NCBI GenBank assembly: GCA_964458325.1
Contig: CAYWIM010000003.1
Location: 30,761 to 94,760 of the forward strand
Length of the DNA stretch: 64,000 bases
DNA from: JAGMXM01 sp964458325
GTDB lineage: Bacteria; Verrucomicrobiota; Verrucomicrobiia; Limisphaerales; UBA1319
Direction: 5' to 3'
The notes beneath the pieces are model-generated. The model was not told the DNA's origin. It did not search any database and was given only the letters and a program-made list of their open reading frames with translations. Below are positions 26,744-36,117 of this stretch, piece by piece. Every line of letters begins with the position of its first letter. Position 1 is the stretch's first letter. The position numbers were made by a program, and so were the translations under genes.

Positions 26744-29700
26744 TCACGGCACCGCGATCCGGAAGAACGACTCCAGCGCCGCCGGGTCCACCGCGTTGGT
26801 CACGCTGAATGTGCCACCGGGGCCGAATACATTGGTCCCCACTGGAATCCACTCGATCGACGGCAGCGTCACATTGGTGGCGCTGAGGACATGATAGGTG
26901 CCGCCCTCGATCCCACCATCGCCCGTGAAGATGAGGTCGCCGCCGCTCAGGAAGGTGGCAGCAATGGTAGGCGAGGTTGCCGTTCCATCCACCGAAAGGG
27001 TTCCGTCGACGGCCAAGCTGTCGAGGTTCCACGAAAGCCCGCCGGGCAATCCCGAGATGTCCGGCAGATGGACCGCCGCAAAGGCGCCCGAACCGCCCTT
27101 GCTGAACAACGGATATTTGTCCCCCGCTTTCGGCTGCGAGGCGCCGGGCGCCAGGACGACCACCAGCTCGCCCCCAAAAAAGAGCGAGCCGCCCACGCGG
27201 AGCGAATCGCTGTTGGGGGTCTGCCCCGGCGCCAGCTCCATCCACGTCGTCCCCGCCAATGTGGCGTCGCCGTTGACCGCGAACGCGCCCACGCCCCATC
27301 CTGGCGAGTTGGTGCCGCCAAGCATCACCAGGCTGCCCGCAATCGAGCCGCCGCCGGACAGGGTGCCATTGGTCACCACAGTGTCGCCGGCATATGTATT
27401 GGCGCCGTTCAGCAGCAGCGCTCCCCCACCCGCATCCGAATACCGAACCGAGCCGGCGCCCACGATGGGGCCTTGGATGATCATTCGCGTGTCGCCGTTG
27501 ACGCGGAAATGATTGATCCCGGTCAACTGGATCGTTCCGGTGAAGAGATTGGTGTCCCCGGCTGCGCCGCCCGACGAGATCGTGGCGTCGGTCATGACGA
27601 TATTCCGAACAATCGGGTTGGTAACGTTCAGGTCATAGGTGCCCAGCGTGGCTCCCGCGGCGATCGTGATGGTTTTCGTTGGATTGCCCAGCGAAAGCGA
27701 CTCGGCAAATGTCAACCCCCCCTCGGCGATCACCACGTCCCCCAGGTTCATCTCCCAATACGGAACGGGAACCCCATAATCGTGGCGCTGGCAGGCGATG
27801 CTCACGGTGCCCGGCCCAACCTTGGCCAGGTTGAATCCGTTGCCGCGCAGTCCCGGCCCGACGCCGCTGCCCGATCGGACCCGGATGTCCCAGCGTCCGC
27901 CGGCAGCGCACCCGAACGCGGTGTCGCCCGCCAGGGTGACGTCCGTGAGATTGTGCTGGACCGACGCGATCCCGCTCAGCTCGGTAATGGCCCCCTGCCC
28001 GTTGACTCCCGTTCCGGATACGATGACCGGCTTGTGAGGCGACTGGATGTCGTTCACATCCAGGGATGCGCCCGGGAGAACGGTGACGGTTCCATTGGTG
28101 GAGCCGAGCGCGCCGGTGGCGCCGACTCGCAGGACGCCTTCCTGAACCACGATGGCCCCATCGTATGTGGCGTTCGACAGGCTGGTGGCGGATCCCATGG
28201 TCAGCGTGCCGGCCCCCCGCTTCGCCAGGGTTCCCAAACCGGGACTGGTGTCGGACAACAGGTTCGTCATCGCTGCATCCATCACGCTGTTGCTCATGAC
28301 CAGCCAGCCCTCGTTAAGCTCGATCTCGCCGATCGCGTCGATCGCGGATTCCGCGCGGGTTACGGTCCCGGTCCCGTATTTCCCAAGAAAATCGGTCGTG
28401 ATGGTTCCCCAGGAGAGCACATAGGGCAGCGACGTGTTGCTGATGACGAGCATGGCCGGCTGGACATCGCCCCCGAGGTTGACGATTCCAGTGGCCGCGC
28501 CGTCGACAAACTCGGTCATAAACCCGTCGCTGTAAACGGAAGAAAGACCGTCGAGGTAGGTGATCCAGTTGCTCGTGAACATGTCCCAATCGGAACTGAC
28601 CGCTCCCGTCCAGCGAAAGCCCTGCACCCGGCTGATGACCAGGTCGATCGAACCCGGATTGTGAACCACTTGGGCCTGCAGATGGGACGGCAACGCCCCG
28701 GTCACGAACGCCGGCGATCCGCTCAGTCCCGAGTATTTCACCAGCGAGATCGTTCCAGGGACCATCGAGATGGATCCGCCTTCGACATGCACCGTGATTG
28801 TGCCGCCTGCCGAGAGAGTTGCCACCCGCATCAGCGGTGCCGTCGGATTCGTGAATGCGCCCAGATCGAAGTGCAGCGCGCTCGACGCGCCCGCCAAGCT
28901 CAGGCTGTTCGCCGTCAGCGTCGATTCCTCCGCTGTCAACACCACCCCGAACTGCGCGCCCTCGGCCACCTGGATGGCCGTCGCGTTGGTCTGCGTGGTG
29001 GGAAGCATCAGACGGCCCTCCTGGACAAAGGTGCTGCCCGCATAGGTGTTGGCGCCCTTGAGCGCCGCCGTATAGCCCCCGCGCTTGGTCAATCCGCCCG
29101 AGCCCGACAGCGCCTGATCGACCACGATGTCCGCCGCGGTCGCCTCGAGGATCAGCCCGCCGCCCTGGATCTCAGCCACATCCAGGCCCGCCATGAAGGG
29201 ATTGTTGACCACTATGTAAGTCCGCAGGATGGCGTTGTCGAAGTGGATCGAACAGCTACCGCCTGCAGTGTTCCGGGCGATTTGCCGCGGCTCGAGGATT
29301 CCGCTTTGGATTCCGCTTCGGATCGTGTACGTGCCCACGCCGGCGCCCGCATGGTTGAAATTCAGGTCGCATCCGGATACCAAGCCGCCCACCTGGACCA
29401 CCTCGCCCGTCGCCCCCGCCACCCAGGGAACTCCCATGTCGCCGCCGGACATTTGCACCGTGCTGTTGTCGACGATCAACCGGTTCACGAGCCCGTTAGC
29501 ACTGTCCCCAATCCGGCAGCCGCCGCCAGATTGGTTCAAATAGAGATACGCGCCATTGGTGAGGATGGTTTCCGCAGCGCCCGCGCCGGTCGTTGCGACT
29601 CCGATCCGGAAGCCGCCTCGAGAAATGAGGCTGGCGTTGATCCCATCCAAGATGATCCGGCCATCGGCGATCTCCAGCGCCGGATTGGCCGTGGAAAGGC

Positions 29701-30964
29701 CGCCGATCTGGAGCGAACTCACAATCCGCAGCGTGCCTCCGCCCCGGAGCGTATGATTGCCGGCAACATCGATCGCGGTCCCCCCTGCCAGGGTTAATTG
29801 GCTGCCCGCCGCAATGGTCCAGCTCTTGGCCGATGCGCTTTCCCAGGACGTGCTCAAGCTCAGCGTGTTGTCCCCTGCCAGATTCGTGATCGCACTGCTG
29901 AACGTCAATGGATTGCCTGACAGGTCAAAGCCGCCATTTTCGAGCAGCAGCCAGGGGACTGCCAGCTTCTCGATATTGTTGATGTTGGCCGCGCGCGCGG
30001 CGCCGCGGAAGATCAGCTTGTCGCCGTTGGCAGGCGCCATGCCGCTCTCCCAGTTGCCGCCGGTGGACCAGTTGTCATCCGCGCCGCTGCCGGTCCACAC
30101 CTGCGTGACGGCCGCCTCGGGCCCCGAAATCCAGGTCACCGAGAAATCATCGTAGGTCCCCCTGCCCCAGCCAGGGCAATCCCAAAGCAGATAGCGCCCG
30201 GCGGTGTCCAACCGCCAGCCGTTGGGCAGCTCCGGATCCGTCTGGGTGTCGTAGATCCACGTCGCGCCGTCATCCATCGACACCTGCACCCGGGAATGGA
30301 ACGTCTCGGTCTCGACCCCTGCGTCCGTGACCCGAATCAGAAAAGGCGCCTCGTAGGACCAGGTCCCGGGAGCCGTCGCCCCGATCGCCGAATTCAGATC
30401 CGACGTGCCGCTCGAATTCAGGTCGATCCGCCGATACACGGTGTAGAAATCCTGCCCCGTGTCCGGCCGGTTGATCTGGAGACCGAAATCCCAGACACCC
30501 GACCCTCCCAGGTCCGAGCTCAGCGCGAATGAAAACCGCTGGTCTCCCTGGGGCGATGCCGCCATCTTGATCCGAATCTCGTATACCGTGGGCAGGTCGG
30601 GCGTCGCGCTCACGCTGCGCAGCACGGGGCTGAAGTTGAAGGCGCCCGCCCCCGGCCCCAGGGTGATCGTCGTGGACTCCACCCCGCGGGCAATGTAAAA
30701 TCTGTTCGTGCCGATCGAATGCAGGGTGTTCGTTTTCGCCCCGCTGTATTGGTAATAGCGCAGGTTCGGCGCCGCCAGGCCCGTCAACCGCGTCACCGGT
30801 GGATTGATCCCGGTATTTACACCGGCATCGAGGGCGAACCCCGTGCCTTTGCCGGTCACGTTGTAATCGTCCGCAACAATCAGGATCTGACCCCGAGCGG
30901 CGACGCCGGGGATGATGGCCAGGGCTAATGCGGCCAGGAAAATGTGGATTCGGTTTGTCTTCAT
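26744..30964 (-). CDS. Giant autotransporter-associated beta-strand repeat protein
   Basis: 1406 residues, signal peptide MKTNRIHIFLAALALAIIPGVAARG. An N-terminal jelly-roll-like region (about 25-270; YEIRIKMAA, VQVSMDDGATW) is followed by beta-helix repeats of the PATR kind: LTKRGGYTAALKGANTYAGST...GRLML, LAKRGAGTLTMG...GVLRVGA, LLLNGANTYAGDTVVTNGTL. These stack as a right-handed beta-helix. The C-terminus (LSATNVTLPSIEWIPVG...SFFRIAVP) is the short Verrucomicrobia-style ending, with no autotransporter beta-barrel, so export must use another route. Its function is probably surface adhesion or glycan binding, but this is inferred. The 3-kb open frame on the opposite strand is a GC shadow. Confidence 0.85.
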   Translation of the reverse strand: MKTNRIHIFLAALALAIIPGVAARGQILIVADDYNVTGKGTGFALDAGVNTGINPPVTRLTGLAAPNLRYYQYSGAKTNTLHSIGTNRFYIARGVESTTITLGPGAGAFNFSPVLRSVSATPDLPTVYEIRIKMAASPQGDQRFSFALSSDLGGSGVWDFGLQINRPDTGQDFYTVYRRIDLNSSGTSDLNSAIGATAPGTWSYEAPFLIRVTDAGVETETFHSRVQVSMDDGATWIYDTQTDPELPNGWRLDTAGRYLLWDCPGWGRGTYDDFSVTWISGPEAAVTQVWTGSGADDNWSTGGNWESGMAPANGDKLIFRGAARAANINNIEKLAVPWLLLENGGFDLSGNPLTFSSAITNLAGDNTLSLSTSWESASAKSWTIAAGSQLTLAGGTAIDVAGNHTLRGGGTLRIVSSLQIGGLSTANPALEIADGRIILDGINASLISRGGFRIGVATTGAGAAETILTNGAYLYLNQSGGGCRIGDSANGLVNRLIVDNSTVQMSGGDMGVPWVAGATGEVVQVGGLVSGCDLNFNHAGAGVGTYTIRSGIQSGILEPRQIARNTAGGSCSIHFDNAILRTYIVVNNPFMAGLDVAEIQGGGLILEATAADIVVDQALSGSGGLTKRGGYTAALKGANTYAGSTFVQEGRLMLPTTQTNATAIQVAEGAQFGVVLTAEESTLTANSLSLAGASSALHFDLGAFTNPTAPLMRVATLSAGGTITVHVEGGSISMVPGTISLVKYSGLSGSPAFVTGALPSHLQAQVVHNPGSIDLVISRVQGFRWTGAVSSDWDMFTSNWITYLDGLSSVYSDGFMTEFVDGAATGIVNLGGDVQPAMLVISNTSLPYVLSWGTITTDFLGKYGTGTVTRAESAIDAIGEIELNEGWLVMSNSVMDAAMTNLLSDTSPGLGTLAKRGAGTLTMGSATSLSNATYDGAIVVQEGVLRVGATGALGSTNGTVTVLPGASLDVNDIQSPHKPVIVSGTGVNGQGAITELSGIASVQHNLTDVTLAGDTAFGCAAGGRWDIRVRSGSGVGPGLRGNGFNLAKVGPGTVSIACQRHDYGVPVPYWEMNLGDVVIAEGGLTFAESLSLGNPTKTITIAAGATLGTYDLNVTNPIVRNIVMTDATISSGGAAGDTNLFTGTIQLTGINHFRVNGDTRMIIQGPIVGAGSVRYSDAGGGALLLNGANTYAGDTVVTNGTLSGGGSIAGSLVMLGGTNSPGWGVGAFAVNGDATLAGTTWMELAPGQTPNSDSLRVGGSLFFGGELVVVLAPGASQPKAGDKYPLFSKGGSGAFAAVHLPDISGLPGGLSWNLDSLAVDGTLSVDGTATSPTIAATFLSGGDLIFTGDGGIEGGTYHVLSATNVTLPSIEWIPVGTNVFGPGGTFSVTNAVDPAALESFFRIAVP

Positions 30965-31167
30965 GGCAACGTAGGGTCGGGAGTCAGAGCCGCTGATACA
31001 GCATGATTTCAGGATTCGAACGCCGTTTCATCCACGCCCGCGGCACGCATGGTTCAACATCGGGCCGCAGCGCGGATATTCCGGTGGCCTTGCGATACGC
31101 AGCGTCATCAGCCTCGCCGCGTAGCGCGCGGCCTGCGCGATTCTGCAGGCCAGGCCCCCTGATCCCG

Positions 31168-31196
31168 CGTTGTGGACTTCTGATCCTCTGTATAAT
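31168..31196 (+). repeat. 27-bp dispersed element ending in TATAAT (copy 1)
   Basis: CGTTGTGGACTTCTGA followed by TCCTCTGTATA, and then AT, so the end reads TATAAT. It matches 25 of 27 bases with a reverse-strand copy at 41578-41604. Both copies point towards a gene about 200 bp downstream. It could be an alternative promoter or the edge of a small mobile repeat. Confidence 0.7.
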
Positions 31197-31354
31197 TGCC
31201 GCCGGCCACTCGAATCAAGGAGAATGATCTCGATTGCGATCTAAAACGTCGTCAGGGAGAAATCCGCAGTGGCTCGCGAAAGCCGTGCTCCACAAAGCAG
31301 GTTCGGCATCGGGGAACGCAGCCGGGATCGCTGCGCCGCTCTCTCACACGGCAC

Positions 31355-31382
31355 TTGACACAATCGAGTTCCGAAATACTTT
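31355..31382 (+). promoter_or_regulatory. Candidate sigma-70 promoter of the sulfur module
   Basis: TTGACA at 31355-31360, a 16-base spacer, then TACTTT at 31377-31382, 24 bases before the ATG of the MBL-rhodanese gene. Confidence 0.5.
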
Positions 31383-31406
31383 CAATCTCGAAACAGTCGA
31401 ATTCTT

Positions 31407-33428
31407 ATGAAGACGAACTTGGTCACTCGCACAGCTGCAGGCGTTCTGTTTCTGGCTCTGGGCCTGCCCGCCGAAGCGGCACAACGCACGGTCATCCAGG
31501 ACTCGGAGTCGGCCTCCCATGGAGCCCAGGACGCCCAGCATCAGGTCGTGGAGACCTACCGGTTCCCAGGCGTCGAGATTGTGCAGTTCAACCTGCCGGT
31601 GCTGAGCCACTATTCGTACCTGGTTGTCTCCGGCCCGGATGCGCTCCTGGTCGATCCGGACCGCGATATCCAGGCGTATCTCGACTACGCCAAGCAGAAT
31701 CGCCAGTCCATCCGCGGTGTGTTCCTCACGCACTCCCATGCCGACTTCGTGGCGGGCCATCTCGAGGCCGTCCGCGCTCTTCAAGTGCCCATTTACCAGA
31801 ATAAAGCCAGCGGCGCGCAATACAAGATCGAGCCCCTCGAAGACGGCTCGACGTTCCGGATCGGCAAGGCCACCATCCGCGCCATCGCCACTCCCGGTCA
31901 CACGCCCGACGGCATGTCCGGCCTCGTGATCGCCGAGGGCGAAACCGAGCCGCGGGCGGTCCTGACAGGCGATGCATTATTCGTCGGATCCATCGGGCGT
32001 CCGGACCTGTTGGAAGGCGCCATGACCGCCGCCACCCTCGCCTCCATGAGCTTCGACACCTGGCACAACAAGTTCTCGAAACTGCCGGATTCGGTCCTGG
32101 TGTTGCCGGCACACGGCGCCGGCTCGCTCTGCGGGGCCAATCTGTCCCATGACCCCTCCTCGACCATCGGCCGGGAAAGGTCATCCAATCCGTACGTGCG
32201 CCACCGGGGCCGCAGCGAGTTCATTGCGGCCGTGCTCGATGGCCTGCCGGAAGCGCCCCAGTATTTCAAGCACAACGCCGCCCTCAACCGCACCGGACCG
32301 CCTTTGGTCGATTGGGATGCGCCGCCAGCCCGGGCGAAGGCCGATCCATCCATCCTCGATGTGCCCGGCCAATGGCTCGTGGATCTGCGCGAGGCCGCGC
32401 CCTACGCGGCCGGCCATGTGCCCGGGTCGGTGAACATCGGGTTGCGAGGCCGGTTCGAGACATGGGTGGGCACCATGGTGCCCTGGAAGGCCCCTCTGGT
32501 CTTGATCGGGTCCAACACCGAACTCAAAGAGGCCGTGTTCCGATTACATCGCGTGGCTTACACCGGATCGGTCCTCCCCCTCGAGAGCTGGATCCAATCC
32601 AAGCTGCCGATTGCCAAGAGCGGGACGATGACGCCCGCCGAGCTCCATGCGCGAATGCAGGCCGGCACCGCTCCGATCATTGTCGACGTCCGCATGCCAT
32701 CGGAATGGATGGCGTTGCGGATCGGCACGGTCGTCAATCTACCGATCAATCACTTGGCCGAGCTGTCCGCCAAGCTCGATCCCGCCCTCCCCGTCGTCGC
32801 CGTCTGCAACAGCGCCTACCGTTCGAGCCTGGCCGTGGGCATCCTCCAGCGCCAGGGATTCAAGGACGTCTCCAGCCTCGCAGGCGGCAGCGCCGCCTGG
32901 ATCGACGCCGGGTATCCCGTCTTCGGCAGCGATCCATCCCCCGCCGCCGCTCCAGCGCCCCAGCGCCAGATCCAGATCGCCGAGCGGATTTCGCCGGCCG
33001 ATTTGAGCCGCCTGATCAAGGATCTCCCCGGAACTTACGACCTGATCGACATCCGCCCGGCCGAGGCTTTCCAGGACTATGCGCTGGCCGGATCGCGCCG
33101 CGCCGAGCTGGCCGATGTCCTGGACAACCCGGGCTTTCTGACCGGCGCCGGCCCCCTCATCATCGTGGACCGCGACGGATCGCTGGCGATGATGGCGGCG
33201 GGCATCCTCTCCCAAAAAACCAAGCGGCCGATCAAGGCATTGCATGGCGGTCTCGAAGCCTTTTGGGATGAGACCGAGCTGAAGAGAGCGGTGCGGGCGG
33301 TTCCCTTGCCGGGCAGCGGAGCCCGGCCCCAGGCCGTTCCCACCCCGAGCATCAGCCCGCCCCCCGGTGTCCCGGCCCCCGCTCCTGCAGCGCCGTCGGC
33401 CCCCCAACGCAAGTCCGCCGGCTGTTAA
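31407..33428 (+). CDS. Exported persulfide dioxygenase-like metallo-beta-lactamase with three rhodanese-like domains
   Basis: 673 residues with signal peptide (to about residue 25, GLPAEA). The MBL-fold part (50-300) has THSHADFVAGH (His109, His111, Asp113, His118), GHTPDG with His165, TGDALFVGSIGRPDL with Asp189 and LPAHGAGS with His236, the ETHE1/persulfide-dioxygenase pattern with HADF. Three rhodanese-like domains follow (about 310-400, 405-505, 525-640). Only the middle one has the catalytic Cys467 (VCNSAYRSS); the others have IGSNTE and VDRDGS at that position and cannot carry sulfur the normal way. A proline-rich tail ends the chain. It heads an operon with two sulfur transporters, so it probably oxidises or relays sulfane sulfur in the periplasm. 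Confidence 0.87.
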   Translation: MKTNLVTRTAAGVLFLALGLPAEAAQRTVIQDSESASHGAQDAQHQVVETYRFPGVEIVQFNLPVLSHYSYLVVSGPDALLVDPDRDIQAYLDYAKQNRQSIRGVFLTHSHADFVAGHLEAVRALQVPIYQNKASGAQYKIEPLEDGSTFRIGKATIRAIATPGHTPDGMSGLVIAEGETEPRAVLTGDALFVGSIGRPDLLEGAMTAATLASMSFDTWHNKFSKLPDSVLVLPAHGAGSLCGANLSHDPSSTIGRERSSNPYVRHRGRSEFIAAVLDGLPEAPQYFKHNAALNRTGPPLVDWDAPPARAKADPSILDVPGQWLVDLREAAPYAAGHVPGSVNIGLRGRFETWVGTMVPWKAPLVLIGSNTELKEAVFRLHRVAYTGSVLPLESWIQSKLPIAKSGTMTPAELHARMQAGTAPIIVDVRMPSEWMALRIGTVVNLPINHLAELSAKLDPALPVVAVCNSAYRSSLAVGILQRQGFKDVSSLAGGSAAWIDAGYPVFGSDPSPAAAPAPQRQIQIAERISPADLSRLIKDLPGTYDLIDIRPAEAFQDYALAGSRRAELADVLDNPGFLTGAGPLIIVDRDGSLAMMAAGILSQKTKRPIKALHGGLEAFWDETELKRAVRAVPLPGSGARPQAVPTPSISPPPGVPAPAPAAPSAPQRKSAGC

Positions 33429-33449
33429 CCTTCGCTTCGGAGGAAAATG

Positions 33450-33980
33450 ATGAACTCGAATTTAACCGCGGAATCGATGGGGCCCAAGCCGCATATGAAC
33501 CCGTACCTTGCGGGTGTTCTGTTGGGGCTGGTGCTGCTGGCCAGCTTCCTGACCCTGGGGGTGGGGCTGGGCGCGTCGGCCGGCATCGCCCGCGCGGCGG
33601 CTTACGCCCAAAGCTGTCTCATGCCACAGCATGTGGCCGATAGCCCTTACTTTGGCGCGTGGGGTCAGGATCCTCTGCGCTATTACCTGGTATTCATGTT
33701 TGCCGGCACCCTGCTGGGCGGCCTGGTTTCGGCCATTGCAGGCCGCCGAATCCAGCTCCAGATCGAACGCGGCCCCACAGCCTCTCGAACCCGGCGCATC
33801 GCGCTGGCTGTCACGGGAGGCGTTCTGGCCGGGTTCGCCAGCCGGCTTGCATCGGGCTGCACGTCCGGCCAAGGCCTCACCGGCGGTGCGATGCTGGCCA
33901 GCGGCAGCCTGCTGTTCCTGGCCGCTATGTTCGCCGGCGGCTATGCCGTCGCATGGTTCGTACGGAGGCAATGGCTATGA
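33450..33980 (+). CDS. YeeE/YedE family (sulfur transport) half, small subunit
   Basis: 176 residues; ATG at 33450 chosen for 6-base spacing to GGAGG (33439-33443), with another ATG three bases earlier. About four membrane spans (LAGVLLGLVLLASFLTLGVG, YYLVFMFAGTLLGGLVSAIAG, IALAVTGGVLAGFASRLASG, SLLFLAAMFAGGYAVAWFV). RLASGCTSGQGLTGGA is the signature motif of YeeE/YedE permeases, whose Cys relays thiosulfate or sulfide. This is the PmpA/PmpB-like half size, so it likely pairs with the next gene product. It follows the MBL-rhodanese gene by 21 bp and overlaps the next gene by 4 bp. Confidence 0.88.
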   Translation: MNSNLTAESMGPKPHMNPYLAGVLLGLVLLASFLTLGVGLGASAGIARAAAYAQSCLMPQHVADSPYFGAWGQDPLRYYLVFMFAGTLLGGLVSAIAGRRIQLQIERGPTASRTRRIALAVTGGVLAGFASRLASGCTSGQGLTGGAMLASGSLLFLAAMFAGGYAVAWFVRRQWL

Positions 33981-35965
33981 TCACCACTATCTTTGGACAC
34001 GACGCCCTCGCCACCACCGCCGCCTTCGCGCTCTCGCTTCTCATCGGGTTCGGATTCGGGTTCGCCCTCGAGCAGGCTGGCTTCGGCAGCTCGCGCCGGC
34101 TCGCCGGCATCTTCTATTTTCGCGACATGACCGTTCTCAAGGTCATGTTCACCGCAATGGTCACAGCGATGCTCGGCCTCCAGCTGGCCCTCTCGCTGGG
34201 CGTTGTCACCGCAGACCAGATCTACTTCCTGCCTAGCGTCTATGGCGCGCAGATCGTCGGGGGGCTGATCTTCGGAGTCGGATTCGTCTTGAGCTCGTGG
34301 TGTCCCGGCACCGCCGCAGTCGGGCTTGCATCCGGACGGATCGACGCGCTCATCTTCCTCGGCGGTGCCGCAGCGGGCAGCGCACTTTTCAACGAGCTGT
34401 ATGGGATCCTCACCCCGCTCTACACCTGGGGCGACAGCGGCGTCCGGTTCGCCTGGCAGGCCCTCGGTGTGTCCGCACCCCTGTTCAGCCTGATCTTCTC
34501 CTGCGTCGCTGTCGCGGCATTCTGGGGCGCCGAATGGATCGAAAGGAAAACCGCGGGCACCGGCTCCTACCTCGGCACCCCCTTCCTCCAAGCCTTCAGC
34601 GTCACCATTCTGGCCGCCGCACTGGCGGTGGCGTTGCTCCCGCCTGCGTCGCCCGCAACCGCCGCGGCATCGGCTGGCGCGCCCGCCGATGCCCGGATGC
34701 TCGAAGCCATCGAGACCGGCGCCGATCACATCGAGCCCGAGGAACTCGCGGATCGCCTCATGGCCGGCGATCCCACTTTGACCCTCGTGGACATCCGCAC
34801 CCCGATCGAGTTCGAGGCCTTCCACATTCGCGGCGCGGTGAACGTGGCCGCTCCGGATCTGCCGGCCTTCCTCGAGCCGCACAAAAACCGGGGAACGATC
34901 GTCCTCTACTCGAATGGCATGACGCACCCGGCCCAGGCCCGGGACGCCCTCGAGCGGATGGGCTTTGCGAATGCCTACCTGCTCACCGACGGCCTGCAGG
35001 GCTTCTTGAACACCATATTGAAGCCCGCCTCTCTCCGCTCGACACCAATGTCCGAAACCCAGGCGGCCCAAGTGAATGCCTGGCGCGCATTCTTCCGAAG
35101 CGAGCCCTCGACACCGCCAGCCACCCCGATCGCGCCGGCTGAATTGCCCCGCCTGGTCGAAACCAGCTGGCTCCAGGATCACCTGGGCCGCGAGGACCTC
35201 AGGATCATCGATCTCCGCCCCCAACCCGCTTACAACGGCGGTCATATCCCAGGCTCCGTCCGGATGGATCCCGAGCATTTCCGCGGCTCGATCGGCGGCG
35301 TCTCTTCCATGCTCCTTCCCGCCGACATGATCGCGCGGCACCTGGGTTTGCTGGGCATCACACCCCAAACCACCGTCATCCTCGTTCCCGGCGACAAACT
35401 CCACGACGCCACCCTCGTCGCCATCGCCTTCGAGAGAGTCGGGCACATCCGCTTCGCCATCCTCGACGGCGGCTGGGACCGATGGGCGGCCGAGAATCGG
35501 CCCGCGGACACCCGGCTGCCAGCCATCCCGGCGACCGATTACCCAGCGGCATCGAATGCCGACCGGTTCACCGTGGATTATTCGACGGTTCTGGCGCACT
35601 CGCAGAGCCGGACCGCCATTCTCCTCGATGTGCGCCCGCCTGATTTCTTCAGCGGCGCCAAGTCGGATGAGGCCCGCGCCGGCCACATCCCCGGCGCGAT
35701 CAATCGCCCCCTCACGCTGGACCTCTCGACCACCAATGCCGTCGTCCGATTCAAACCCCAGGCTGAGCTGGCCGATGCTTATGCCCAGTTGATCCCTTCG
35801 AAGGATTCGCCCCTGGTCGTTTCGTGCCGCACCGGTCACCAGGCCAGCCAGACCTACTTCGTCCTTCGCCACCTCCTGGGCTACCGCCGGGTTCAATATT
35901 ACGATGCAGGCTGGAGCGAGTGGGCAAGCCGCCATGAACTCCCCATCGAACCCGCGCCGAAATAG
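33977..35965 (+). CDS. YeeE/YedE sulfur transporter half fused to three rhodanese-like domains
   Basis: 662 residues from the ATG at 33977, chosen because GGAGG is 8 bases upstream and the start overlaps the previous stop as ATGA. Residues 1-220 are a membrane permease half (ALSLLIGFGFGFALEQAGFGSSRRLAG, VGFVLSSWCPGTAAVGLASG), the second copy of the YeeE/YedE signature. Then three rhodanese-like domains: about 245-340 (VDIRTPIEFEAFHIRGAVN), 370-500 (IIDLRPQPAYNGGHIPGSV) and 515-655 (LLDVRPPDFFS). Only the last has a catalytic Cys, Cys617 in SCRTGHQAS. The fusion would feed imported thiosulfate or sulfide directly to sulfur transfer. The rhodanese side is inferred from topology and not proven. 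Confidence 0.87.
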   Translation: MITTIFGHDALATTAAFALSLLIGFGFGFALEQAGFGSSRRLAGIFYFRDMTVLKVMFTAMVTAMLGLQLALSLGVVTADQIYFLPSVYGAQIVGGLIFGVGFVLSSWCPGTAAVGLASGRIDALIFLGGAAAGSALFNELYGILTPLYTWGDSGVRFAWQALGVSAPLFSLIFSCVAVAAFWGAEWIERKTAGTGSYLGTPFLQAFSVTILAAALAVALLPPASPATAAASAGAPADARMLEAIETGADHIEPEELADRLMAGDPTLTLVDIRTPIEFEAFHIRGAVNVAAPDLPAFLEPHKNRGTIVLYSNGMTHPAQARDALERMGFANAYLLTDGLQGFLNTILKPASLRSTPMSETQAAQVNAWRAFFRSEPSTPPATPIAPAELPRLVETSWLQDHLGREDLRIIDLRPQPAYNGGHIPGSVRMDPEHFRGSIGGVSSMLLPADMIARHLGLLGITPQTTVILVPGDKLHDATLVAIAFERVGHIRFAILDGGWDRWAAENRPADTRLPAIPATDYPAASNADRFTVDYSTVLAHSQSRTAILLDVRPPDFFSGAKSDEARAGHIPGAINRPLTLDLSTTNAVVRFKPQAELADAYAQLIPSKDSPLVVSCRTGHQASQTYFVLRHLLGYRRVQYYDAGWSEWASRHELPIEPAPK

Positions 35966-36117
35966 ATCGTCGGATACAGCAGCCCTCCACCCACGCTTTC
36001 GATGATCCGGCCCCGCAGCCGGGCAGTTTGGATTGACCCGCAGCCGGCATCCAGAGACAATGCGCCAGGAAACGGGACAGCATCCGTGGCTGAGATTCGT
36101 CGCATCCGAAATACCAT

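Larger units (their letters stand above)
30965..31406. other. 442-bp divergent intergenic region
   Basis: It separates the autotransporter-repeat gene (minus) and the MBL-rhodanese gene (plus). I see a GC-rich imperfect palindrome around 31115-31155, the 27-base element at 31168-31194 and the promoter at 31355-31382. No open frame with coding character is present. Confidence 0.6.

Noticed and set aside
26738..29797. 1019-residue plus-strand frame opposite the autotransporter-repeat gene
   Set aside because: Composition is repetitive and Asp/Arg-rich with no domain; the minus-strand frame has a signal peptide and clear repeats.
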